Shown: in pieces, positions 43,137 to 51,298 of the stretch
How positions within the stretch are numbered: position 1 is the stretch's first letter
Layout of the letters: every line of letters starts with the position of its first letter
Assembly: GCF_033843265.1 (NCBI RefSeq)
Contig: NZ_JAWXRD010000003.1
Location: 143,568-207,567 of the forward strand
Direction of reading: 5' to 3'
DNA length: 64,000 nt
Origin: Scandinavium lactucae
GTDB taxonomy: Bacteria; Pseudomonadota; Gammaproteobacteria; Enterobacterales; Enterobacteriaceae
Notes under the pieces: generated by a model
Told to the model about the DNA's origin: nothing
Databases searched by the model: none
The model's input: only the letters and a program-made list of their open reading frames with translations
Translations under genes and position numbers: made by a program

Positions 43137-43736
43137 ATGAAAAAGCTCACCGAAAAGCAAAAAATCCGTCTGTGGGAACAGCGGCGTAGCCGTTCGTTTG
43201 AGGCCAGCTGTCGGCTGGATGTACCTGAACCTCACGCCCAGGATGCGCTTTTTGCCCAACGCGTCGATACCCTTGAGCTTGGCCCACTGCATCGTGGTTT
43301 GCCGTGGCTGTGTGCTATTCACCAGCAGATTTTCCAGGATGTCTGGGATTGGGCAGGAGAACTGCGTGAGGTGGATATCTCCCGGGGTGATATCCGTTTC
43401 TGCCATTTCGAGTACATCGAAAATGAAGGCAACGATCTGATGCAGGCGCTGGAAGACGAGCATTACCTCGTCGGCCTGCCTAAAGCGGAGTTTATCCGTC
43501 GACTGGCGCACTATTACTGCGAAATTAACGTCCTGCACCCGTTCTTTATCGGCAGTGGCAGGGCGCAGCGGGTGTTCTTCGAACAGTTGGCCATTCACGC
43601 GGGCTACGTGTTGGACTGGCGCGTTATAGACCCACAGGCATGGAGCCAGGCGAATGAGAGCGGGGCGCTGGGCGATTTAGCGCCGCTGATTACCCTGTTC
43701 ACTAAAGTGGTGAGCGAAGCGCAGGAAACTGAGTAG
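43137..43736 (+). CDS. fic: YhfG-Fic fusion: putative AMP transferase with fused N-terminal antitoxin segment
   Basis: Fic proteins transfer AMP from ATP to a target side chain. The 199-residue product has the catalytic HPF-FI-GSG-RAQR motif (H134-R145), which keeps both Arg residues, with Ser in place of the usual Asn as in E. coli Fic. In E. coli two genes lie here: yhfG, a 55-residue antitoxin starting MKKLTDKQK, and fic. Here the start MKKLTEKQKIRLWEQ (1-29) is YhfG-like and runs directly into the Fic body at about DTLELGPLHRGLP (44 onward). YhfG's expected SxxxE[G/N] inhibitory motif reads S24-CRL-D28-V29. The strong GGGAGGT ribosome site supports this start. Recollection of the E. coli proteins is from memory. 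Confidence 0.85.
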   Translation: MKKLTEKQKIRLWEQRRSRSFEASCRLDVPEPHAQDALFAQRVDTLELGPLHRGLPWLCAIHQQIFQDVWDWAGELREVDISRGDIRFCHFEYIENEGNDLMQALEDEHYLVGLPKAEFIRRLAHYYCEINVLHPFFIGSGRAQRVFFEQLAIHAGYVLDWRVIDPQAWSQANESGALGDLAPLITLFTKVVSEAQETE

Positions 43737-43767
43737 AATAGCGCGGTTTGCTGTTACCGGAGCCGCC

Positions 43768-44331
43768 ATGATCCTGCTTATTGATAACTACGATTCGTTT
43801 ACCTGGAACCTTTACCAGTACTTTTGTGAACTCGGTGCCGAGGTACAGGTCAGACGCAACGATGACATCACACTGGATGAGATAGCCCGGCTTTCCCCGG
43901 CAAAAATCGTGATTTCTCCCGGCCCCTGTACCCCGGATGAATCGGGCGTATCGCTCGAGGTGATTCGTCACTACGCCGGTAAAACGCCGATTCTGGGCGT
44001 GTGCCTGGGCCATCAGGCGATTGCTCAAGTATTGGGTGCTACCATTGTCCGTGCGGCAAAGGTGATGCACGGTAAAACCTCACCGATAACGCATAACGGC
44101 CAGGGCGTATTCGCCGGATTGAATAATCCGCTGATCGTCACACGCTACCATTCTCTGCTGATTGACCCGCCCACGCTGCCCGCTGATTTTGAAATAACCG
44201 CCCAGAGTGAAAGTGGCGAGATCATGGGCATTCGCCACCGCCAGTGGGATCTCGAAGGGGTGCAGTTTCACCCGGAAAGTATCCTTAGTGAGCAGGGCCA
44301 TCAGCTGCTGGATAACTTCCTGAAACGATAA
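43768..44331 (+). CDS. pabA: Aminodeoxychorismate synthase glutaminase subunit
   Basis: PabA supplies ammonia from glutamine to PabB for 4-amino-4-deoxychorismate, leading to p-aminobenzoate and folate. The 187-residue class I glutamine amidotransferase has nucleophile C79 in GVCLGHQAIA, with His and Glu in GVQFHPESIL near the C-terminus. It lies 31 bases after the fic gene and may share its transcript, as in E. coli. Confidence 0.98.
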   Translation: MILLIDNYDSFTWNLYQYFCELGAEVQVRRNDDITLDEIARLSPAKIVISPGPCTPDESGVSLEVIRHYAGKTPILGVCLGHQAIAQVLGATIVRAAKVMHGKTSPITHNGQGVFAGLNNPLIVTRYHSLLIDPPTLPADFEITAQSESGEIMGIRHRQWDLEGVQFHPESILSEQGHQLLDNFLKR

Positions 44332-44346
44332 TTCACCTTGCCATGA

Positions 44347-44385
44347 TGTGATTTATTATGCATATTTCGTGATTATTATTTCATA
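44347..44385. promoter_or_regulatory. Pair of ARG boxes upstream of argD
   Basis: Two 18-base ARG-box-like sites, 44347-44364 (TGTGATTTATTATGCATA) and 44368-44385 (CGTGATTATTATTTCATA), are separated by exactly three bases, the standard ArgR operator layout. The first matches the consensus at 13 of 18 positions by my count. ArgR repression of argD is known in E. coli. Confidence 0.85.
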
Positions 44386-44410
44386 ATCATTGCTGCATAA
44401 GAGGAATGTC

Positions 44411-45631
44411 ATGGCGACTGAACAGGCTGCAATTACCCGTGCTACGTTTGATGAAGTGATCCTGCCCATCTATGCCCCGGCAGAGTTTATCCCGGTGAAG
44501 GGAAAGGGCAGTCGGGTGTGGGATCAGCAGGGCAACGAGTTCGTTGATTTCGCGGGGGGAATTGCAGTCACGGCGCTGGGGCATTGCCATCCGGCGCTGG
44601 TAGAAGCGCTGAAAAGCCAGGGCGAAACGCTGTGGCATACCAGCAACGTGTTCACCAATGAACCGGCGCTGCGCTTGGGCCGTAAGCTGGTGGCCGCCAC
44701 GTTTGCCGAGCGCGTGGTGTTTATGAACTCCGGTACGGAAGCCAATGAAACGGCATTTAAACTGGCGCGCTACTATGCCTCTACGCGCCACAGCCCGTAC
44801 AAAACCAAAATCATCGCGTTCCACAACGCCTTCCACGGCCGTTCGCTGTTTACCGTTTCGGTCGGTGGACAGCCTAAATACTCCGACGGCTTCGGGCCAA
44901 AACCGGCCGATATCATCCACGTTCCCTTTAACGACCTGCACGCGGTGCAAGCGGTGATGGACGATCACACCTGCGCAGTGGTGGTTGAGCCGATTCAGGG
45001 CGAAGGCGGGGTGATGGCGGCCACGCCTGAATTCCTCAAAGGGCTGCGCGAGTTATGCGACCAGCATCAGGCGCTGTTAGTGTTTGATGAAGTGCAGAGC
45101 GGCATGGGGCGTACCGGGTCGCTGTTTGCCTATCAGCATTACGGCGTGACGCCGGATATTCTCACCAGTGCCAAAGCGTTAGGCGGCGGTTTCCCGGTGA
45201 GCGCCGTGCTGACCACCGAAGAGATAGCCAGCGCATTTCACGTCGGTTCGCACGGGTCGACCTATGGCGGTAATCCACTGGCCTGCGCGGTGGCTGGGGC
45301 GGCGTTTGACATTATTAACACGCCAGAAGTGCTGGACGGCGTAAATGCAAAGCGCGCGCGTTTTGTGAAGCATCTGCAACAGATCGACGCCGAGCTGGAT
45401 GTTTTCAGCGATGTACGCGGCATGGGTTTGCTGATTGGCGCTGAGCTGAAGCCGCAGTACAAAGGCCGCGCACGCGATTTCCTCCACGCTGCCGCGCATG
45501 AAGGTGTAATGGTGCTCAACGCCGGGCCGGACGTAATGCGCTTTGCCCCTTCTCTGGTGGTGGAAGAGGCGGATATTGACGAGGGGATGACGCGTTTTGC
45601 CGCTGCGGTGAAGAAGGTCGTGAAAAGCTAA
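44411..45631 (+). CDS. argD: Acetylornithine/succinyldiaminopimelate aminotransferase
   Basis: ArgD is a PLP enzyme that acts in arginine synthesis (N-acetylornithine) and also in lysine synthesis (succinyl-DAP). The ATG at 44411 (MATEQAAITR) follows GAGGA by five bases and gives 406 residues; an upstream in-frame start at 44390 is not supported. The cofactor Lys is in LTSAKALGGGFPV, and FMNSGTEANETAFKLAR and VFDEVQSGMGRTG are present. Its TAA overlaps the stop of convergent yhfK by three bases. Confidence 0.98.
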   Translation: MATEQAAITRATFDEVILPIYAPAEFIPVKGKGSRVWDQQGNEFVDFAGGIAVTALGHCHPALVEALKSQGETLWHTSNVFTNEPALRLGRKLVAATFAERVVFMNSGTEANETAFKLARYYASTRHSPYKTKIIAFHNAFHGRSLFTVSVGGQPKYSDGFGPKPADIIHVPFNDLHAVQAVMDDHTCAVVVEPIQGEGGVMAATPEFLKGLRELCDQHQALLVFDEVQSGMGRTGSLFAYQHYGVTPDILTSAKALGGGFPVSAVLTTEEIASAFHVGSHGSTYGGNPLACAVAGAAFDIINTPEVLDGVNAKRARFVKHLQQIDAELDVFSDVRGMGLLIGAELKPQYKGRARDFLHAAAHEGVMVLNAGPDVMRFAPSLVVEEADIDEGMTRFAAAVKKVVKS

Positions 45632-47700
45632 GCGCGCTTCTTCAACCAAATCCCATGATGTGGGCGCTGACGCCATGCCACTGAAGAGATGGTGTGCATG
45701 GTGTTCAGATGCCCCAGAATACGTTGTAGATGCTGTTCCATGGTGCTGAGCGGTCCATGCGTCATCGTGTCCGTAGACTCCATGATATTCGCATCCCCGC
45801 TACCTCCCGCCTCGTCATACTCCAGCCGCTGTTGGCAGCGTTGCAACGCAATTTCGCAGGACTGTAAATAACGCTGAGCCAAATCGTTGGTCAGCATGTT
45901 GTGTTCGCGCGCCAGCGTGGTCATGGCATTGATATGCTCGACGATAAACTGGCTGTGCGTTACCCACAGTTTCATGTCCTCCAGATAATGTGAGTTAAAG
46001 CCCGGTTCCTGCATCGCCTGATTCAGCGAGTTGAACAACGCGTTATGCGCCTGATTCACACGCATTCGCTGATACGCCAGGGTGGGTGCCTGCGGGTCGC
46101 TACTGAGGATCAGCCGCAGGGCATCCTGGTCGGCCTCCAGCGCCTGCTGGGCATTTTTACGCAGGAGCCCACTTTGCCACTGCGGCCACAGCCAGACCAT
46201 TCCACCGAAGGCAATCAGACAACCAATTACCGTGTCGACAAGACGGGCGAGAATGAAATGTTCGCCGTTGAGCGTCAGTAGCTGAATGGTGTACACCGCG
46301 GTGACCGTAAAGCCCACGGTGGCCCAACCGTAGCTCTTACGAATGATCAGATAGCTCGCAAGGGTAATCAATAACATGGACGCCAGGGTGTAGCCTTCCG
46401 GTACGTGGAAGTGCAAGGTGCCAGCGGCAATCACTAGCCCGGCCAGCGTGCCCGCGGCCCGGTGAAAAATTCGCACTCGCGTTGCGCCGTAGCCGTTCTG
46501 CGTTACCAGCAGGACGGTCATCAGGATCCAGTACGGTTTCGGAAGATTCAGCGCCGCTCCCATCAGGCTGGCGATGCTCAGCATCACGCTGATTCGCGCC
46601 GCGTTTCGCAGCGCCGGAGATTTAAACGACAGGTAGCTTTTCAGCGCGGCGAAAACCGGCAGACGGCGTTCGTTATCAGCCATCAGATTGCGCGGGTACA
46701 GCGGGCGTTGCATCCGCAATACGCGGGCGATGCGGCTGAAATGCCAGGCGCAAAACTGGCCGACGGGATTATCCGGGTGCTGATGGGCAATTTTTTCCAG
46801 AGCACCAATTTGTTTATCCATGTTAAAGCGCTGCGGAAAACGGTGATAGAGGATGTCATCGGCCATCACCCGCAGCCGGGCGGCGATGGTTTGCGCATTC
46901 CAGCGGATCACCGCTTCAGCATGGCTGCGTTCCACCAGTTTCTGCACTTCTGCGGGCTGGTGCAGGCTGACCGAAATATGTTCTTGCAGATCGAGGCCAA
47001 TCTGGAAGGCGCGCAGCAGGCGCTTATATTCGTGATTCTGGTTGGCGGCCAGCATGTGCATTTGCTGGTAACACTGGGTAATCAGGTCGACGGCTTTTTG
47101 CTGTCGAGTGAGCAGTGGCGGCAGCGCTTTTTCCGGATCGGTATGCTGGGTCAGCAGGCTATATTTGGCTTCACAATAATCCGCCAGCTGGCGATAGAGC
47201 AGGCTCAGGGATTCGCGCAGCGGCTGTTCGCGCCACATCCAGAACCAGAACCAGTTAAACAGGCCGTACCACAGGGTGCCGAGAGCGTAAATCAGCAGCG
47301 GCTGCCACACTGGCATATTGCCTGCCAGGCTGAGGGTGAAGATCGAGGCAATCAGCGAAGCGGGCAGCAGGCGCGCGTGCAGAGAACTGATTTCGGCGGT
47401 AACGCCGAGCAGCATCGCCAACCCGCTCAGAATAATGGGCAGCGGTACGTCACGCGCCAGTAACAACTGCACCGCGAGGCTACAGCCCGCAAACAGCGAA
47501 CCGCCAATAATCAACCGTTTGAAGAAGCGTTTGTGGGGCGTGTCCAGCCCGGCAATGTTGCAGCAGGCGGGAACCAATGAAAACAGCAGACCGTACTTGA
47601 GATACCCCAAAGCCAGACCGATAGCCACGGGTAAACAGAGCACCAGCGTTTGTCGCAGTGCGTAGTTAATTTCCGGGTGATAAATCAGCCTGCGCCACAT
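45628..47700 (-). CDS. yhfK: FUSC-family inner-membrane protein YhfK
   Basis: A 690-residue membrane protein of the YccS/YhfK family, which is related to aromatic acid exporters (FUSC). Function is not established. Two clusters of membrane helices are visible, in the N-terminal region (about 15-150) and again after residue 380 (ISVMLSIASLMGAALNL, VLLVTQNGYGATRVRIFHR, TVIGCLIAFGGMVWLWP), separated by a cytoplasmic helical domain, and a soluble C-terminal domain follows. It is convergent with argD, with the last bases overlapping, and lies downstream of crp. Confidence 0.93.
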   Translation of the reverse strand: MWRRLIYHPEINYALRQTLVLCLPVAIGLALGYLKYGLLFSLVPACCNIAGLDTPHKRFFKRLIIGGSLFAGCSLAVQLLLARDVPLPIILSGLAMLLGVTAEISSLHARLLPASLIASIFTLSLAGNMPVWQPLLIYALGTLWYGLFNWFWFWMWREQPLRESLSLLYRQLADYCEAKYSLLTQHTDPEKALPPLLTRQQKAVDLITQCYQQMHMLAANQNHEYKRLLRAFQIGLDLQEHISVSLHQPAEVQKLVERSHAEAVIRWNAQTIAARLRVMADDILYHRFPQRFNMDKQIGALEKIAHQHPDNPVGQFCAWHFSRIARVLRMQRPLYPRNLMADNERRLPVFAALKSYLSFKSPALRNAARISVMLSIASLMGAALNLPKPYWILMTVLLVTQNGYGATRVRIFHRAAGTLAGLVIAAGTLHFHVPEGYTLASMLLITLASYLIIRKSYGWATVGFTVTAVYTIQLLTLNGEHFILARLVDTVIGCLIAFGGMVWLWPQWQSGLLRKNAQQALEADQDALRLILSSDPQAPTLAYQRMRVNQAHNALFNSLNQAMQEPGFNSHYLEDMKLWVTHSQFIVEHINAMTTLAREHNMLTNDLAQRYLQSCEIALQRCQQRLEYDEAGGSGDANIMESTDTMTHGPLSTMEQHLQRILGHLNTMHTISSVAWRQRPHHGIWLKKRA

Positions 47701-47712
47701 GAGGGGAGAGAC

Positions 47713-47748
47713 AAAAACGGCGTACTGCCCCAGGGCAATACGCCGTTA
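47713..47748 (-). terminator. Terminator downstream of crp
   Basis: AACGGCGTA-C-TGCCC pairs with the opposite arm (GGGCA-A-TACGCCGTT), and on the minus strand a TTTTTG tract follows. It ends crp transcription ahead of yhfK. Confidence 0.9.
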
Positions 47749-47755
47749 ATCTGGC

Positions 47756-48388
47756 TTAGCGGGTACCGTAGACCACGATAGTTTTACCGTGGGCGGAGAT
47801 CAGATTCTGATCTTCCAACATTTTCAGAATACGGCCCACGGTTTCACGTGAACAGCCAACGATCTGACCGATTTCCTGACGGGTGATTTTAATTTGCATA
47901 CCGTCCGGGTGGGTCATAGCATCAGGCTGTTTCGCCAGGTTCAGCAGCGTCTGCGCGATACGACCGGTTACGTCGAGGAACGCCAGGTTGCCCACTTTTT
48001 CAGAGGTGACCTGCAGGCGACGCGCCATCTGGGAGGAGAGGCGCATCAGAATATCCGGGTTGACCTGGATAAGCTGACGGAATTTTTTGTAGGAGATTTC
48101 GGCCACTTCACAAGCGGTTTTCGCCCGAACCCAGGCACTACGCTCCTGACCTTCTTCGAACAGGCCAAGCTCACCGATAAAGTCGCCCTGGTTAAGGTAA
48201 GAGAGGATCATCTCTTTACCTTCTTCATCCTTGATGAGTACTGCAACAGAGCCTTTCACGATGTAGTACAGCGTTTCTGCTTTTTCACCCTGGTGAATCA
48301 GCGTGCTCTTCGATGGGTACTTATGAATGTGGCAATGAGACAAGAACCATTCAAGGGTAGGGTCTGTTTGCGGTTTGCCAAGCACCAT
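47756..48388 (-). CDS. crp: cAMP receptor protein CRP
   Basis: CRP is the global regulator of catabolite-responsive genes; with cAMP it binds TGTGA-type sites and contacts RNA polymerase. The 210 residues match E. coli nearly throughout: the cAMP-binding beta roll with GELGLFEEGQERSAWVRAKT, the dimer helix with VTSEKVGNLAFLDVTGRIAQTLL, and the helix-turn-helix TRQEIGQIVGCSRETVGR. The E. coli autoregulatory site is also preserved upstream. Confidence 0.99.
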   Translation of the reverse strand: MVLGKPQTDPTLEWFLSHCHIHKYPSKSTLIHQGEKAETLYYIVKGSVAVLIKDEEGKEMILSYLNQGDFIGELGLFEEGQERSAWVRAKTACEVAEISYKKFRQLIQVNPDILMRLSSQMARRLQVTSEKVGNLAFLDVTGRIAQTLLNLAKQPDAMTHPDGMQIKITRQEIGQIVGCSRETVGRILKMLEDQNLISAHGKTIVVYGTR

Positions 48389-48694
48389 GCGCGGTTATCC
48401 TCTGTTATAAGCTGTCTCCAGTGGCAGACAAAACACTGCCGCTGGCTTTGCAATCGTATCCTTCCCTGTGCCTGGGAAGTCGGCTGTCGGATTTTACTGC
48501 AGCCTGTAGTGTGATGTCCTCTGCATACATGCAGTACTTCAATGTATTACTGTAGCATCCCGACTGTTTTAGCATAGCTTTTGCCGCGTGTCTCCTGGTG
48601 TCTCGCTTCAGCATGACGCACGTCGCCTTCCGTTGCGAGAATTGTTATGTGCGCGTAATCTGTCAGGAAAATTGCAACTCTGGAGTTAACAATT
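48389..48694. promoter_or_regulatory. Divergent crp/yhfA intergenic region with CRP autoregulatory site
   Basis: This 306-base gap has no gene. TGTGA-TGTCCT-CTGCA at 48510-48525, with the ATGCAGTACTTCAATG stretch beside it, follows the E. coli crp leader, where CRP binds its own promoter region. The long crp leader, and a separate promoter for yhfA, should both be here; I did not fix hexamers. Confidence 0.6.
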
Positions 48695-49099
48695 ATGCAA
48701 GCGCGTGTGAAATGGGTTGAGGGTTTAACCTTCCTGGGGGAGTCTGCTTCTGGCCACCAAATCATGATGGACGGTAACTCTGGTGACAAAGCGCCAAGCC
48801 CGATGGAAATGGTGCTGATGGCAGCGGGCGGATGCAGCGCGATTGACGTGGTATCGATTCTGCAAAAGGGGCGTCATGACGTGACCGATTGTGAGGTGAA
48901 GTTGACCTCTGAGCGTCGTGAAGAAGCTCCGCGTCTGTTTACCCACATTAATTTGCACTTCATCGTCACCGGCAAAGAGCTAAAAGAAGCCGCGGTGTCG
49001 CGTGCGGTGGATTTGTCCGCTGAGAAATACTGCTCGGTGGCGCTGATGCTGGAGAAAGCGGCGAAAATTACCCATTCGTTTGAAGTGGTCGAAGGATAA
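48695..49099 (+). CDS. yhfA: OsmC/Ohr-family protein YhfA
   Basis: A 134-residue protein of the OsmC/Ohr superfamily, whose characterised members reduce organic peroxides with two cysteines. Cysteines in GGCSAID and EKYCSVALM (about residues 46 and 109) are in the right places for this chemistry, although YhfA itself has no assigned role that I know. It is divergent from crp and convergent with prkB, with a REP element between the latter two. Confidence 0.92.
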   Translation: MQARVKWVEGLTFLGESASGHQIMMDGNSGDKAPSPMEMVLMAAGGCSAIDVVSILQKGRHDVTDCEVKLTSERREEAPRLFTHINLHFIVTGKELKEAAVSRAVDLSAEKYCSVALMLEKAAKITHSFEVVEG

Positions 49100-49104
49100 G
49101 CGCC

Positions 49105-49135
49105 CAGCCCGGTGGCGCTGTGCTGACCGGGCCTA
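49105..49135. repeat. REP-like palindrome between yhfA and prkB
   Basis: The reverse complement begins GTAGGCCCGGTCAGCACAGC and continues GCCACCGGGCT, the same element as at 2078-2107 in the opposite orientation. It sits in a convergent gap. Confidence 0.8.
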
Positions 49136-49152
49136 CTGTTTATCGGGTGACA

Positions 49153-50022
49153 TCAACCTATCTTTTTGCCTTCCATCAGCCGTTCTACCAGCGGCGACAT
49201 AATCAGCTCCATAGCCAGTCCCATCTTCCCGCCCGGCACCACTAATGTATTCATATGAGAAATGAATGAACCCTGCAGCATCGCCAGCAGCCAGGGGAAA
49301 TCAATATCGCCCAGATTCTGGAAATGGATGACCACAAAGCTTTCATCGAGCGAGGGGATCCCTTTCGCCGCGAACGGGTTGGAGGTGTCCACGGTGGGTA
49401 CGCGCTGGAAGTTAATGTGGGTGCGTGAGAATTGCGGGGTGATGAAGTTGATATAATCTTCCATCGAACGGACTACCGAATCCATGACGGCTTCACGAGA
49501 ATGTCCCCGTTCGCTGGTGTCACGCGTCAGCTTTTGGATCCATTCGAGGTTCACAATCGGTACCACGCCGACCAGCAAATCGACATGTTTCGCCACGTCG
49601 TGCTGTGGGGTTACAACCCCGCCGTGCAGGCCTTCATAAAACAGCACGTCTGAGGGTTCAGGTAACGGTTGCCACGGCGTAAACGTCCCCGGCACCTGAT
49701 TCCACGGCACTGCCTCATCGTAGGTATGCAGATATTTACGCGACTGCCCGCTGCCATTCAGGCCATAGGTCAAAAACGTCTGTTCCAGTAGGCCGAAGTC
49801 GTTGGCGTCCGGGCCAAAATAACTGATGTGTCGGCCCATATCGCGCGCTTTGCGGATCGCCATGTCCATTTCTGGGCGGGTGTAACGGTGGAAACTGTCG
49901 CCTTCCACTTCCGCAGCGGTCAGATTGAGTTGAGCAAAGATTTTACGGAAAGCGAGGCTGGTGGTGGTGGTTCCCGCGCCGCTGGAGCCGGTCACGGCGA
50001 TCACCGGATGTTTGGCAGACAT
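49153..50022 (-). CDS. prkB: Phosphoribulokinase-like protein PrkB
   Basis: A 289-residue kinase of the phosphoribulokinase family. The P-loop is TGSSGAGTTTTS (about 11-22), and DSFHRYTRPEMD and YFGPDANDFGLLEQTF follow. Enterics lack RuBisCO, so this is unlikely to serve the Calvin cycle, and the real substrate is unknown. It lies after yheU on the same strand, separated by 36 bases, and converges on yhfA. Confidence 0.93.
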   Translation of the reverse strand: MSAKHPVIAVTGSSGAGTTTTSLAFRKIFAQLNLTAAEVEGDSFHRYTRPEMDMAIRKARDMGRHISYFGPDANDFGLLEQTFLTYGLNGSGQSRKYLHTYDEAVPWNQVPGTFTPWQPLPEPSDVLFYEGLHGGVVTPQHDVAKHVDLLVGVVPIVNLEWIQKLTRDTSERGHSREAVMDSVVRSMEDYINFITPQFSRTHINFQRVPTVDTSNPFAAKGIPSLDESFVVIHFQNLGDIDFPWLLAMLQGSFISHMNTLVVPGGKMGLAMELIMSPLVERLMEGKKIG

Positions 50023-50058
50023 AACTACTCCCTGAAGCAGTAATATTTTTGAGTATAG

Positions 50059-50277
50059 TCAGCCGTGAAATTGGGTACGGGGCATGAGGTTCACCGTCTC
50101 GTGCAGTTCGGACCACACCAGGACGACGTCCCCGCTTTTCAATTGTTGTTTTACGTCGGCGACCTTGTCTTCTAGCGAACGTTCATGTTCACCATAATCG
50201 GTACCTTCGCGCAACACAAAGCTTTCAATCAGATTTTCGAGCGTTTCGGGTGCCAGGGTTTCCCAGGGAATTATCAT
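50059..50277 (-). CDS. yheU: YheU family protein
   Basis: A 72-residue protein of unknown function, conserved in enterics. I start at the ATG at 50277 (MIIPWETLAPETL), preceded by AGGAG on the minus strand; the open frame to 50331 adds unsupported residues. The ATG overlaps the yheT stop by four bases (ATGA), so the two are coupled. The sequence is acidic and mostly helical, ending in VNLMPRTQFHG. Confidence 0.94.
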   Translation of the reverse strand: MIIPWETLAPETLENLIESFVLREGTDYGEHERSLEDKVADVKQQLKSGDVVLVWSELHETVNLMPRTQFHG

Positions 50278-51296
50278 CGTATTGCTCCTAACCATTGTGT
50301 CAGCCAGGCCGGGATACGTTTTTCGAGCCACATTTCCGGATGGCGCAGCGTACCGCCGACAAATCCGACGTGACCGCCGTGCTCGGTCAGCTGATACTGA
50401 ATGTTTGCCGGAAGCTCTTCCTGAGCGGGAATCGAGTGATGATCCATAAACGGATCATCTTTGGCATGAATGATCAGCGTTGGTTTGGTTATCTGGCTCA
50501 GCACTGACATCGCACTGCACTGGCGGTAGTAATCTATCGCATCGGCAAATCCGTGGATTTTCGAGGTGATCAAATCGTCGAACTCACGGATGCGGCGCAC
50601 GCTTTTCAGGCGCTTCAAATCAACGGGTAAGGTCCCGGGATAGGCTTTCAGCTTGCGCGAGGCGTTGGCTTTCAGCAGGTTTAGCAGATAGCGCTGATAA
50701 ACGCGCGAGAAGCCTTTATCCATATGGTAGCTACAGGCTTCGAGCATGAACGGCGCAGAGACGATAACCGCCGCGTCGAGCGGGGTATTGTCGCCCTCTT
50801 TGGCCAGCAGGCAGCCGAGCATGTTGCCCCCGAGCGAATAGCCTACCGCGGCCGTTGGTACGTTGCCAAATTCCCGGCGCAGCCAGGAAAGGAACCAGGT
50901 GCCATCTTCGGTTTCACCCGAATGGTAGATTCGTTGATTACGATTCGGTTCCCCACTGCAACCGCGGAAATGCATCACCACTCCGAGCCAGCCGCGCTGC
51001 TGCGCCGCGTGGATCAGTCCATGAGCGTACGGGCTGTACAGGCTGCCTTCCAGACCGTGGAACACCACCAGCCGAGGTTTATGCCGCGCCTGGTTGGGAT
51101 CTTCACTCCACGCCAGATCGACAAAATCCCCGTCCGGAAGCTCAAGACGCTGCCAGTGTGGCGTGAACAGCACTTTGCGACGGATGAGACGCGGCAGCAT
51201 GGTCTGCAGATGGCAGTTGCGCACGCCCTTCATTGGCACAAAGGTGTCGTTCTCTCCTGGTGGTACTTCAAAGTCTACTGGGGTTACCTGAGCCAT
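50274..51296 (-). CDS. yheT: Alpha/beta hydrolase YheT
   Basis: A 340-residue hydrolase of the AB_hydrolase 4 (ABHD1/2/3-like) group; the substrate is not known. The ATG at 51296 (MAQVTPVDF) matches the E. coli start. The nucleophile elbow is GYSLGGNML, the oxyanion segment is VVFHGLEGSLYSPYAHG, and the Asp and His are in KDDPFMDHH and EHGGHVGFVGG. It lies 3 bases after yheS and overlaps yheU. Confidence 0.95.
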   Translation of the reverse strand: MAQVTPVDFEVPPGENDTFVPMKGVRNCHLQTMLPRLIRRKVLFTPHWQRLELPDGDFVDLAWSEDPNQARHKPRLVVFHGLEGSLYSPYAHGLIHAAQQRGWLGVVMHFRGCSGEPNRNQRIYHSGETEDGTWFLSWLRREFGNVPTAAVGYSLGGNMLGCLLAKEGDNTPLDAAVIVSAPFMLEACSYHMDKGFSRVYQRYLLNLLKANASRKLKAYPGTLPVDLKRLKSVRRIREFDDLITSKIHGFADAIDYYRQCSAMSVLSQITKPTLIIHAKDDPFMDHHSIPAQEELPANIQYQLTEHGGHVGFVGGTLRHPEMWLEKRIPAWLTQWLGAIR

Positions 51297-51298
51297 AC

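Noticed and set aside
43137..43736. Reading the fic gene as a degraded pseudogene
   Set aside because: The frame is intact, the catalytic motif is complete and the ribosome site is strong; only the N-terminal architecture is unusual.
46462..47463. A 333-codon frame antisense to yhfK
   Set aside because: The sequence has the odd composition of a shadow frame, and yhfK explains the coding signal.
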